A stretch of 64,000 bases of DNA from Stromatinia cepivora (Eukaryota > Ascomycota > Leotiomycetes > Helotiales > Sclerotiniaceae), in assembly GCA_014898415.1 (NCBI GenBank), contig RCTD01000017.1, positions 247,001 through 311,000 on the forward strand, read 5' to 3'. The position numbers were made by a program, and so were the translations under genes. Below the pieces are notes generated by a model. The model made no database searches. It was not told the DNA's origin and saw only the letters and a program-made list of their open reading frames with translations. Of this stretch, positions 48,862-61,458 are shown in pieces; the first letter of the stretch is position 1, and each line of letters starts with the position of its first letter.

Positions 48862-49466
48862 ATGTATTTCTCTCGATATCTTAGCAGTACTCTTCTCACT
48901 AGCCTTCTGGCATCCAGTCTGACCTCCCATCTTGTCTCCGCTGCAGCGATCATACAAAGACAAGATACCGACGAGCTAGGCCTTTCATTGCTTCCCATAT
49001 GCGGTTCCTTCGATATTTCCAACTCGGGTGTTCTCCAGGGTGTTTGTGATGTTGGCCAGGATCCAGTGACTAGTAGCGTGAACCTCAATCTGTGTATCAC
49101 GAACAGCGCTGGTGACATGCAATTTCTCGCACAGTAAGTGCTAAACATTTACCTCGGTTTCTCCGAGTGCGAATAAGAAGGATACCTAATGTATTAAGCA
49201 GTGGTGGGTTTTCTGGTTCTTGTTCAGGGTGCTCGGTCAGTCAAACTTCGGACAGTTTAGGCCTTACTTGCAAGTACCAAACCGGCGTACCTGATCAAAC
49301 TATGGGGGCTAATGTGAATCTTGGTAAGTATAATATCTATCTACGTTTAATTTGTTTGGGAACTACTAGGCTAATAGCAGATAAAGATGGCACGGCTGTT
49401 GAAAATGGCAGTGGCGTTTTTGTATTTGATAATGTCAACATTGGTTGCCGAGCTCCCATGCCATGA
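48862..49466 (+). CDS. Small secreted protein with CVNH-like repeats
   Basis: Exons 48862-49133, 49202-49323 and 49381-49466 (introns 68 and 57 nt) give 159 residues. The N-terminus is a signal peptide (SSTLLTSLLASSLTSHLVSA, hydrophobic with small residues near the cut), followed by a possible QR-x propeptide. The mature part shows two related units: GVCDVGQDPVTSSVNLNLCI ending N-S-A-G-D-M, and GGFSGSCSGCSVSQTSDSLG with LTCKY and GANVNL. The alternation of 'F..SC', 'L.C', 'xxxNLNxCIxN..G' is what cyanovirin-N homology lectins look like, in which two repeats pair into a mannose-binding fold. The second repeat's NLD-x-x-I part is imperfect here (NLDKDGTAVENGSG). Cysteines are abundant. I call it CVNH-like, not proven. 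A generic small cysteine-rich effector is the alternative. Confidence 0.65.
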
Positions 49467-50276
49467 ATACACGTTTAAATAGTTCACTGACTAACATAGA
49501 CACATACGTACACATTTCTATCAAGACTACTATAAGTGTGCCGTGAATCCTTAGTGTATTACCTTGAGCGAGTCAAAGATTCCGGTCTGTTTCCCTCCAA
49601 GTCCGTAGAAGCTGAGATTCCACTATATCTCGGTAGTTGTATATTCTCTAGCCCAGCTATAGTGTACATTATTATATTACTTAATCTTACCTGTGGAATC
49701 TTTGTGTGTAGCAATTGCCAAAGCGAATCAAAACCCGTTCTTCCATTCATTGATATATACAAGTTGCAGATTTTCCAGTATCCCTTGCCCTCGCAAAATC
49801 CTACCCATTCCCCAGTTCAAGATGAGAAAGACTGCTCCGTCCATGCCTTGAGCGCATCTCAAAACAAATACTTGCCAATCAATCGAGAGATCAGGGGCGT
49901 AACAACTAGCTACGTGCGAAATCCAGCCAGGCGGTCGGAAGGTCAGAAGAAATCGGGAGAGGCAACAGCGGTGGAGCGTGGCTGGATGACTTCCAGTCCA
50001 CCCGCTTCTCCTGGTATGTGGTGGTCATTTTCTTTCACTGGGAGCCCTTCTATAAGCATTTGTCCTCATGGCCCGTTTCCCATCGACCTGTGTAGTTGAC
50101 TCGCGCGCTCTGGACCGTGTGGCCATGGGATGGGTTGAGGCGGGCCGTACAACTCCTCGCCGCTGCGTCGCCGGCTTTGCCAGCCTCGCCTTCTTTATGC
50201 CGTTGCTTGCTCGTCCCCTGCCCCGCGTGTCCTGCTTCGTCGTCTGTCGTGGCTGGACGCGGTACGTTGTCGGTGA
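49467..50276. other. Intergenic, becoming GC-rich
   Basis: From about 49900 base composition turns clearly more GC-rich than the rest of the window, and ORFs open in several frames at once on both strands. Past the stop of the next minus-strand ORF a second minus frame stays open to about 50055 (contains RHKEGEAGKAGDAAARS). It could be a further exon or just the effect of high GC. Confidence 0.35.
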
Positions 50277-50693
50277 CTACATCTCTCGAACGGTTATCGG
50301 CGTAAACGCTGTTATAGGTGAAGGCGTCCGGTCGCCGAGGAGCTCCCTCTCAACGATCTCATTGTACTCCTCTCTCATCCTTTCTGGGGTCCTCCGCCCC
50401 GCTTCGTCGTATTTCATTCCAAATCGACGATTCCTTTCCCACCGCGCCATTTGCTCGTGTGATTTGGCATTCCAAGTCTCGAGCAGTATCCGCTCAAATG
50501 CTAACTTGGAGTCTGCAGTGGCATCGGGGGCGTCGCCATGGGCAGAGCGAGGGGTCGCGGGTGTCGCGGGTGACGCGGTGGGTTCTGACTCGGAGGATTG
50601 GGGGGAGACGAGAGAGCCCGCCAGCTGGTGTACCGCAGGCATTTCCGGCCGTGGACATTGACCATCGAATCCGTTGGGCAGATGCGCATGCAT
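50277..50693 (-). CDS. Hypothetical 138-residue protein in a GC-rich island
   Basis: Not recognised. From the ATG at 50693 the product starts MHAHLPNGFDGQCPRPEMP, continues through a Pro/Ser/Thr-rich part, and then a charged amphipathic stretch with AFERILLETWNAKSHEQMAR and RMREEYNEIVERELLG, which looks like a genuine helix. The frame is open further upstream to 50834, but only with a GTG start. The plus-strand ORFs over the same bases (50068-50661, 50318-50749) are Arg/Ser/Cys-rich with no structure and are likely shadows. The high GC keeps all frames open, so confidence is limited. An intron near the 3' end leading into the second open minus frame is possible. Confidence 0.4.
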   Translation of the reverse strand: MHAHLPNGFDGQCPRPEMPAVHQLAGSLVSPQSSESEPTASPATPATPRSAHGDAPDATADSKLAFERILLETWNAKSHEQMARWERNRRFGMKYDEAGRRTPERMREEYNEIVERELLGDRTPSPITAFTPITVREM

Positions 50694-50834
50694 TCGCGAA
50701 ATCAAGTTATTTGATGTATGTGCCAGAGGGGTTCCCTTTGACCATGTGACATTCGATTGTGATGGTGGATGACGAATGAGTGAGGTGAGTGTACGGAGCA
50801 GTTGCACTGGTCTAGATCTTAGGTGACGCTCCAC

Positions 50835-53800
50835 AAGTGAAGGGGCAGTAAGTCACGTGGTATAGCTTACTGGAACGGGGATATGACTATTTTGACGACA
50901 GTTTCGCAAAGGCAGCAATTTCCTTATCACAGCACTTAAGCGAGAGGTCCAGAAGCGAATTCCAGCGCCTAATCCATCACGCTGTACGTTCCTTGAATAC
51001 TACCATCTATTCCCACCAACATGCCCTCCTGCTTCCGTTATGTCGCATAAACTTTAGTAATTGCATGCGCTGATCTGAATCCTATAACTTTTCTACTAGG
51101 ATTTTACTAGGATTTCGCTAAGTCTTAATTTCGCCCAAGACGTAGCTATTTTTGGTGTGTATGTCTTACGCCCGTAGGAACACCCACCCGTAGAGCCCCG
51201 ATACACCGCCCCCTCTTTTTCTTCCCTCCCCCCTAAATTGCATTCTAAGAAGAGATTCGCCTAGACAATCCAAAAAAGCAACTTTAAGCAGCGAAGTTTG
51301 GGTGAGAAACTATTGATGCCTTGTAACTTTCGATGCGAAATATTGCTGCCTTACGAAACTTTCGCTACAATAGGTGAACCCGCCGGCACTGGGCGTGCCT
51401 CCTTGTACTCTCTAAATTGATGTTGGAGTATCGTTCTTGACGACGATGCGATTGAGCGAGTGAAGTTTGAATTAATTTTTGCGGTAATGAGTATTTGTAA
51501 TTCGTTCATTATCAGAAACCGCTAGTATAAAATTTTCCTTCGTTGGAAAGATGCCCCGGAATCTAGACTGAGGAGATTGTCCTCTAGGCCACTTGAAAGA
51601 GTGTTATGTTCTGGCCCAAGGGTCAAACCACCGCCTACCAAGCTGTCCTTATGCAAAGCCTTACCGTCTATTCTCCCATTCCTAGTCCCGTTTGGGATCT
51701 ATCTGCCCGCACGACCTCATTTTTCTTGCAAAGTATAGACATACATAATTGGGACCCTGGGGAAATTTTGGCAAGCCATTGCACTCGTCGCGTGCAGTTT
51801 GGTACACGACCCAGCCCATGGCTTACTCGGAGATGTTTCAAGAACGGCGCTTAATCCTCATCCATCCAATTTAATTCTTCCCCACATTATCCATGCCCAC
51901 CAATATATTTCGGCACAATCCGAACTGATGCCTAGAACATAGGAATGTATTGTCCTTACTTTTATCCAAACGGCGCGTAGGTAATCGAGACATTGGATGT
52001 TGGGTTGATGGGTTTGAGGTGAGGAGTAGTGTGAGAGGTGAAGACTACATATGAACAGACGCGAATACCCATGAAGACTCTAACCTCCCATGGGGTTAAG
52101 GTCGTGAAAATTTCACCTGGCTCATTATGGCCGCTCTCTTCCTCATTCTTGGACATCGTAGTTCGATGGGGCCTCGCGAACACCTTACCTCCCAAGAAGC
52201 ATAGATATTCTCGGACCCAAAATACACCATGAATCGCTAAACTCCATCGGTAAACTCCATCCAATCCTCACATCCGAGGCGCAAAACTCAAATCGACTAT
52301 CCATCTTTGAATGCAAATCCAAGGGTCTAGAATGGCGGCTCTCCCAGCGGTTCAACGCAAAATCCGGGGTAAAAATGACTGGCAACCTAGAGAGCCCGCT
52401 TCCCTCTTCCCTCTTCGCTTCCCCCGAAATCCCATAATCTTCAATGCCACAACATTTTCTTCTCCAAAGTATAATCCAATCTCTAGTTTCAAGAAAGATA
52501 AATCTAAACCAAGACTCTAGGTCTAGCGCTTGGAAAAAAGACCGAGAAAGTACGTGAAGTTAGTGTCTAAGCTCAACCTACTCGTGCGGCTAGGAAGTAG
52601 GGAGCTCCGAAACTCCAAGCACATACCCCATAATGGTAGTTAAGACTACAATAACAAAGACCTAGTTAATTAGCTCTCGAAGTTATATGCTTTCCGTAAC
52701 ACAGATCGCTGTATATAATAAACTCAAGTCCAAAATGCGGGGTACATGATTTTCGCTAAAGGAAGATAAGACATCGTTAGAAGTAAATGAAAGGGGATAG
52801 GCACGACAATATAACATGAAATAGAGTTTGAGTTTAAACTCATCTTCGTGGTGGGGGAGATAAGTAAATGTTGATATGAATGGTATACGAGTATTAGTAC
52901 CATCGTCTTCATCACCATCATCAGAACCATGGGAGGTCAACAGAAACTAAACTAACAAGAAGAACTACATTTGTATTACTTTAGAATATAGATAAAATCC
53001 CAACAGCTGATATGGCCAAGGTCTTTAAATCCTCAAACTCGTAAACTATCGATTTAATCAATTCGACTCGCGCAGCACCAACCTTGCACCCCATTCCTCC
53101 TACTAAAATCAATCATCGTGTAAAACTAACTTTAGTTATTCGTCAATGCTAACGCCACCATATGTCCAATCTCACAGCCATCTTCCCACTAATCAACCTA
53201 AAAGTACACTTGTACCTCTCATCGCAGCTCTCGGATTACACCAACCAACGAAATAGTAAGATACCATCTATCTATGTACATCTACCAGCACTAACTAGCA
53301 AGATAGATAGAATCAAAGATCCCGATAGAATATCTTTTTGTACCAATATACCCCTCGTCCAAAGAGTCAAAACTCAGGGTCCTCCACTTGCATTTTTCGA
53401 TCTCCAATTTCTAACCCTGAATTCTTAAGCCTAAACGAGCCATCGAGTGCAATACTTTCCCATGCGGTAAATGCAGAATTCGGGAGATGGGAAATCGTAG
53501 GAATAGAAAAGTCAAATGCAGGATTTGTGCCCCCAAACATCTACCTCGCACAGCAGGAGAAGTGGATTATTTGATATCTTATTTAGTTATCTCAGTATCT
53601 TATCTGATCCGAATAGAACTTCTCCAAATATTTTCTTGTACTAGGTATACAAAGTACAAATACTCGAATCGTTTGATCTTGTTAGGAAACGATTTTCAGT
53701 TTTCAGTCATTTTGGAAATCTGTATATGCCCAAAACAGTTTGAAAATCTCCCTTTCTTGAAGTTGGGTATTTCGTGCCTACTACGTGAGATCTTGGCAGG

Positions 53801-56800
53801 TACATATATGATATTTATACAGAGGATATAAAGATCGACAAGTTGCCACCCACCCACCTCTTTCTCTTGATATCTTTTGTTCTCGTTGATCGACAGACAT
53901 AGTGACCCATCATAATTACTACTTTACATTCTAGAATTTTATTACTTTAGGGTTTGTATGGAGTATACGTGTTCACTTAGATTTTTCTCTCGATTGATTA
54001 ACTTCGTTGACAACAAAATGCTCTCTCTTTCATCATTATGATGAATTTTCTTTAAATATCAGATTACTGTATGTTGTCAGGAAATGACATCATCTTTCCG
54101 TTAATCCCGGCCCAAAGCTCGGGACTCGGATAATAAGGTTATCCACGTACTCGTTTCTGGTGGCGTAGAATGAAAATTTCAAGGACATTACTTACTTAGG
54201 TACTTACTGGATGGAACTAGAATTTTCGTATCTCTCACTTGAAGAGTATTGCGAGCGTTTCATGGCAAATCAAGCAAATCATTCGTTGATACGTCGAGTG
54301 AGTTTTATTTCATACGGAATCTGGATAAGTACGTACTAGGTAAGTAAATCTTCTTTCCTCAAACCAATCAGAGTCTCCACAAACACTCTGTATAGCCCCC
54401 ACACACAAAATCGCATATATCTTACATCTTACATCTCACGATTCTCACCATATATAATTGATATTTCCTGGCTCGCTACATCCTATCACCATTTACTCAC
54501 TCCCCATCTATCTTTCCCATCTACTCCCAAACTTCTCTCGGACCTCGTATTCGCTTCATTTCCTCATATCCATCAAGTCAATTCAATCAAATCAATGATC
54601 CCATCCAACCCATCCAACCCTTCCATCCTTCCTCTTTTACACATCTCATAAATACCACCCAACCAATAATATAATCCCCTGAAAGCTCTAGACCACCAGA
54701 TCCATCTCCTCCCCAAATGATTGGCCAGTTCTAGAATCCCATTTTGCAAATTTTGCGAATTTTTCGCATGCGAGAAATGTTTTTTTCCTTGATTTTTGGT
54801 GCTTGGTGCATGCAGATTGTGAGCTAGCTGGGAGGGGAGTTGGTCTGTGGGATCCTGGTGATAAGCCTTTCTAATTGAAAGATTATCGAGTGCAACTCAG
54901 GGAGGGTTGGTGTATTGATAGAATGGATATTTTGTAAATGGAGGGAATGTTTCATGGGCATGGGGTTTGAGCGGGTGTTTGAAAAGTACAGTTGATGAGA
55001 TGATATGAATTTGTGTAGCGAAGATAATTAAGGGGAGGGAGAGTTTGATAGATTCCCCTTGGAGAATCACAAATGCTTTTCAAGAGTTGGTTGTACTAGA
55101 TTAGATTATTTAGATGAGGTAGAAAAATATGATGATCTATCTCATCGCGATGCTATTGGACCGTGCACTTGATATACTCGGTGATCTTTCCTGTCCACCG
55201 GGTATCTAAGATCTTTATTGGATTAAAACTCTTCTCCTCTCCCCCTACATTCAATAACTACCATCCTATCCCTATCCCACAATAACCTAATCGCCCATAC
55301 CTACTATCCATCAACCCCAACCCAACCCCAACCTCGTCCGCTCATATCGAAACCAAAAGTATCACATACCAACCTCGTCCGCTCAAACCATCAAACGTTC
55401 GTGCGCAAATAAAATATTATTGCACCTACCACCTCTTTGCACTTACCCTTCGAGGCCTCTTCCGCCCCCAGTCCCGTTCAAAAATCCCCAAATCCGAATC
55501 CGCGCGTTCTAATCTTATTTATCTCCTCTCCCCATGCCCATGCCATTTATTGCGTATCCAGGACACCCAGGACAACCCGGGTCATCCATCCATCGTACGA
55601 AATAAAAGGAAAAATGAGGTCATTGTGAGTGAATGAGGCTTACCTTTGGGGTTCGGGAGACGAGATTGAAATCAAAATCGAGATTGAGTTTGAGAATGGG
55701 AATGGGAATGAGAAAATATCCAAATCATGAAGCGAGCTAAAATTTGATAAATCTCGCTCCGTTCCGGTCCATCTAAAAGTAGGTAGATAGATCTACGAGT
55801 ACTAGGACCTAGATAGATGAATATAAGAATGAAGATCAGGATGGGATGGGATAAACCCAGTACTAGTTCCCTGGATGCGAGTTGATATTAAGATCTTACT
55901 TTTGTGCTGTTTTATGATGCACTATGTACGAAGGATTTCTTTCTGATATTGGATTGAGTTTCGATTTTGTAAGACAGATTGATGCCGTGTGGTGTTGCAC
56001 TCCTGAATTTGAGTTTGATAATCAGTAAGTGGGGCTTTTTACGATCAATTCTCCATTTTAACTTTGACATGAATAATATGGGATGGCTGTGCGTTCTCAT
56101 CAAGATTGACGAATAAGGTTATACCTCTCCCAATGAATGATATCTAGTATAATTTCTTGAATACCGGTGTATTTAGTATTCATTATTGGACATTAAATAA
56201 AGTAGTCTATATGTATAATAGAGAGAATATGCAGCAGTGATACCGATGCGGAATTATCTACTTACTCACTTATTTATATTCTCCGGAAAATATTTCATTT
56301 GTAATACTAGGATTTATATCTTTTATCTACATACCTTAGGATAAAGGGCACATGATCTCGACCCCGACTTCTCTATTGATCCAAAATCATATCCAAAATT
56401 AGAAAGTCCTTAGTAAATTTCTTCCCCAGAGCTCAGCATACCATACCAAACCACAGCATCCACACCACCTGACTCGGCATCTCATATCCATAAGCCGATA
56501 TGGATGTTGTGTTACCCCCCTCTCATTCTCCCCTTCATCTATTTGCTGTGCATATGATTTTTCGTAGCAAGTAGATTGTCTCGGTAATACCCACCCATCT
56601 ACCTGACCTGGCCTGACGGCACGGCCAAATAATATGCTTCCGCGAAGTAAGATAAGAGATTTGGGCTAGGTAGATATTGTTTGATGAGGAGAAAAGAGTG
56701 GTATGTATTATATATTATATGTAGTCAGCAAGCACGCAGGCATATATTTAATGGAAAGGTAAAGGCTGGTAGAGAGGTAGGTAGCTAGTCAGGTAGTCAT

Positions 56801-59800
56801 TGTGAAACGAGCGAGGGGTGTCTTGGGGATGGATGAATGGATGTACAAGGTTTGAATTCCGCGGCTGAGAAACGGAATGGATTTGATTGTAGAAAAGGGA
56901 GGGAAAGAGAGAAAGAAAGAGAAGAGCCATAGAGATCTTAAACCCCGAGTTGAGGATCTGTACTTGATGTTTCTTGAGGTGAGGTAGGATGGAATGTTGG
57001 AGGATGATATAACCTGCCCTTCCTTCTTGGTATGCACCTCCCAAGTTCGAAGATGCGATGTATGGAAAAGCAATGGAATACCCTATCTAAGTAAAGTACG
57101 AGCACGGTTCTTGCATAATTCTTTCCTTCCGTGTTTAGTTTACATCTTTACCTATCATATTGATTTTTACATCTATATCGGAAGTTTCTGCTGTGGTATG
57201 TATGTATGTATGCATACCTGGGAGATACATATACTTGCATAACATAATCCTAGAGGAAATTATTTGCTCGGTGAATACCTACGCATTGTATGTAGTAGGG
57301 ATAGTATATAAGTAAGTACATAAACGGGTTCCCGCCCCCGCCTCCGCCTCCTCAAATTTGAGAGAGGATAGTTGGAGGCTCCGAATTCCAATTTTCGATG
57401 GGATCGGGATGGAGATGGAGGGATGTGAGTAGGATTCGTAGAAAAGTTAGGCAGCGCGGGTAACCTACCTCACTCGGGTCCACTAATAAATACTGGCATT
57501 AGAAAAGTTGTCGTCAAAAGTATCATCTAGCGCTTCGCTTTGGTAGGAAATACTGGGTATGTAAAACTACCTACCTAGACCCAGTTGGTTAACACTCACA
57601 GCGATGAAAAATCGACGATAAGGCTTTAGGTGGGGTCGTGAGAGATTTAAAGAATACAACTCTGTATGTACTGTAGATAGATGGTGTGTTTGCATTTGCG
57701 TATAGATTTTCATTAGTGAAACAAAAACATAATCAACGGTTTGTTGTGCGATATCACATTGTACATTGTACACAGGTTTAGAAGCTACCCCTCGATAAGT
57801 GTTGCGTTACATTTGCAAACTGTTGATCGTACTCTCTTGAGTCTCACGTCTGGCGCCTTTCCTTACTCAAACATGCATCTTGACGCCAAGCTCAGGGAAG
57901 TTAAGCCACAATGGCATAACGTAAGTCAAGGATTTTCTATGCATGAGCTAGGGTTATGTCAGGGAAGTAAATGAATTTCTTTTTTGATTGAAAAACTTTT
58001 GACAAGGTTATTGTTTTTGACGAATGGGATTTATTTTCTTGATGGGGTATTGAAGAGAATAGAGAATGGATCGGAAATGCCCTATAACCTTGTGGAGATG
58101 ATTATTATATTTTTGGAGAATGGAAGGTTTCTTGTCAATCTTGGATTGTGGTCTAGAATTTGAAAAGTTGACTTGTGTTGATTTGAAATGGTAGTTCAAA
58201 GTATGTTTCATAAGTTTTGCATGAATGGACATTTGAAGTTTGACCGAGACCGATGATTTTTATGATCACTAACTTGATTATTAATCTCAAAAGACTATTT
58301 GAGGGAATATTGGAATATACGAGAACCGAAAAGTTAGATGAACCGGTTCATACAACCATCAATCAATCGGATAGATAGATATCAGATCAACAAGTGACGA
58401 TAAAAGAGTCCCCTATGAAATTTGAAGAAATATCATTATTATGCCGAAAGATTTGTTACAACGTAAATGTGCATATAGTATGGATCCAACTCAGACTTCC
58501 CCTCTTTTGCCAACTCTTCGAATGGAGTCGAGATATCCTCTTTCACGCATAGAATTTGAGGTCATGATCCAATGATCCAATGATTGAATGACAGACAGTT
58601 GTTTTCATACAGTAGTTCAGGTAGAGATACTCCTTTACGATGTGGGGATTTTAAGGATAAAAGGTGACGATGAGATCTATTCTTTCAAAGTGTGATTGAT
58701 GGCGGAGTTGTGCTCATTCAAACTCATACATATCAATGTAACATCTCATAACATACAACCAACTACCAATATGTATGAAGGGATGAAGGGATGAAGGTAT
58801 GAAAGATATCAATGGTATCCACTAATTACGGGAGACACACAGATAGGGAGATGGTTCATAAACTATAAACTCTAATCGGCGTCAAATGTTTTAAAAGATG
58901 CAGCCAGTTGAGTTGGGTTTATCTTTAATGCCCTCATTTCCGTATGCATCCGCTGCCGCACTCGTACCATTTCTCTGGAAGGTTAAAAAAAGAGGCATTG
59001 TTGATCAAGTGGGGCTCAAGGTTGATATGAGAGACGTGATCTGACCAATTAGATGACTGGATAACATCACATTATCTTTCAATACTACTTATAATAGAAT
59101 AGATAGAGTAGATTAGGAAAAACCTTGATTTATACCTTGATGTCGATGAAGTGATTTTTAATATGAACCCTGTAAAAAGTAAAGCAAGTTCGAGGCAATT
59201 GATATCAAGAATCCTTGAAATATAAATTGAGAATATTCATTTTAACCCGTCTTCATTGTGATCCTAGAATAGAATAGAGTGAGAGTAAGGTATTCTTCTA
59301 CTCCGATTGTAATCCGTTATCGTTTTTCGCCTTCCACCTTCAATGTATCATCTCCAATAGCCTCACTCTACCTTAAGTAGAATCTAGTATTTATTATTAC
59401 TCGATCTCTTGCCAAAATAGTTCAAGCTTTTAAGAAAATATCAGTGCATATAGTGCCACACACACATACAACACAACACAATCAAAGCCACAGCCAATCC
59501 AGTCCAATCCACCTAACTCACCCATGAAGATTTGATGATATATCCAAGCATCAACAAATGAGCAAGCGTCAACCATTTTCATTCATTATTCATTATTCAA
59601 GGTTCTAAGTTCTAACTAACTAATGACATCTAATTGAATCCCTCCCCCTCTCTAACCCCCCTCCTCCCACTCCGGGCTGGGACTTTTCACTCCAAGCACT
59701 TATCTACCCATCCATCAAAAATTCACCTCAATTAAGCCAAGCATTAAAGTCATCGTAAGCCAAAAGAATCCACCAAATCCATTCTAACCGTCAAGTTACC

Positions 59801-60814
59801 CACTTTTGTATATATCAAGGTTATTTTTCCGAATCCTGGTTTTAACAACTTTTTGAACCTCTCAAATCTTCTACTACTTCACTACTTCACTACTTCACTG
59901 CACAATTGCTTAATTGCTTAATTATTTAATGGTTTAATGGTTTAACTTAAAAGCTGTTCAAACTGATTAGCTAGCTTACTTTGCCATCTTTTATCCCTTG
60001 TCTTTTTGCCTTACCCTTACCTTGTCTCTTGTCTTGGCCTGACATCCAATTCAATTATCACTCCGATCCACCCACCCATCCCGCTTTTTTACCCTCCACA
60101 CCAACCCATACAAATAATTTCATTCTAGGCCAACGCCAGTCCTTTTGACCAGACCATCCATCTCCTCCAACCATCTATTATCACCCATATCCGAAAATTC
60201 CCTTTTTCTTTATTCTTTGAAGGAAACAATCAATCAAACAAATCGACTGAATTTTTCTTGGAGGAGATATTCTACGAATACATCGGAATCAGGAAAAGGA
60301 AAGAATTGAATCAACTAATCGATTTGCTTACTTGCTGCTTGCCACTTGCTGTTTGATTGATTGATCTGTATTCATACTGCATACAATTAATAACTCGCAA
60401 GACAATCATTCCATCATCACAATACATCACCGTACGCCGTACTTCCGATATCAAACATCAATCACCTCATACAAAGCACACCACTTTACCACTTTACCAC
60501 TTTACTTTGAAATTGGCTTTCATTTGAAAAATACAATTCAACCATCACAACTTCGAATGCAACAAAACTCTTTTTTACACCGAGGAAAACGGATTAGATA
60601 AGTCAAGAAATAGGATTTGACTTTGTTCTGAGACACCCTCGAAGAAAAAAACAGATTACCCAACATTCCAATTCCAATTCGAAACGCTTATTAAACTTCC
60701 TCGCCTCAATCAAAGCTTTTGCCGCTTTCCTTATCGACTTTTGATTACGGAACGAAACGAAAACGGACATTAAATCTACGCAATCAACAAACTTTCCCAT
60801 CTTATTTATTTTTC

Positions 60815-60845
<31 letters not shown>

Positions 60846-61148
60846 GGAAGAGCTTCTTGATAGTTGCTTCCATCAATTCGAAAACATAACCTCTTTTTTG
60901 AAGCTTAAGTAGCAGATTTGGACAAGAACGAAATAGCTGGAATACGCATTTGTTCTTTCTTATCTTGAACTATACTTCATTTCCCCCAATCCGGAGGCAC
61001 TCTTTTTCTGGGGTATTGAAAAAACATCTCCATTTCCTATGTAAGTTCCACCCAAAAAAATAATAAAATAAAAGCATCCTTTATCAACAACATCACCACG
61101 CAGTAGCATCAGTTTGATTGCATCAATCTGTCTGCGAAAATTACCTAC
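50835..61148. other. Very long gene-poor region upstream of the PP1 subunit gene
   Basis: About 10.3 kb in which I find no gene. ORFs are short and mostly without ATG. The second half (from about 54400, and clearly from 59600) is made of long pyrimidine-rich plus-strand runs and short tandem words (TACTTCAC at 59875-59900, GCTTAATT at 59907-59923, GGTTTAAT at 59931-59944). These are typical of fungal promoters and leaders. It may contain a non-coding RNA, a long regulated promoter or unrecognised small exons. Confidence 0.45.
60819..60845 (+). repeat. Poly(T) tract, 27 nt
   Basis: An uninterrupted T run, the longest homopolymer in the window, about 610 bases upstream of the PP1-subunit start codon. 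Such dA:dT tracts exclude nucleosomes in fungal promoters. Length may be polymorphic or mis-assembled. Confidence 0.9.
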
Positions 61149-61340
61149 ATGACACATACACTCCCTCCACATCATCCATACATTCATACCACGTTTCCTA
61201 AAATCCTCTTTTTTTTCCCTTCATTTTCTCTCATGCAAGAGTGAGAATGTAGCTGACCAGTACTTTCCCCAACAAACAGTCCACAATTGTCAAGGATTCA
61301 TTGGATTCCTTTTCAATACTTAATGATAAGCCCGAACTAG
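61149..61340 (+). promoter_or_regulatory. Cluster of upstream ORFs in the leader of the PP1 subunit gene
   Basis: Upstream of the main ATG (61459) lie a 31-codon uORF at 61149-61244 (starting MTHTLPPHHPYIHTT), a minimal ATG-TAG at 61247-61252, and a five-codon uORF at 61323-61340 (MISPN). A further ATG-TAA at 61039-61044 overlaps a GTAAGT sequence that could be a leader-intron donor. If the leader is transcribed from the T-tract region, scanning ribosomes meet these first, suggesting translational control. The transcription start is not known. Confidence 0.45.
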
Positions 61341-61458
61341 GATCGCTATCTTCGACAAACCCCTCCCACCTCAAGTCGAATAGTTTTACCAATCTATCCA
61401 ACATCTCGAAAAGGAAGAAGGAAAAAAGGTTGTCCAACAAAAGTTTACACGTTGTAGG

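Noticed and set aside
50068..50661. 197-codon plus-strand ORF in the GC-rich island
   Set aside because: Arg/Ser/Cys-rich and opposite the more plausible minus-strand frame; explained by high GC removing stops.
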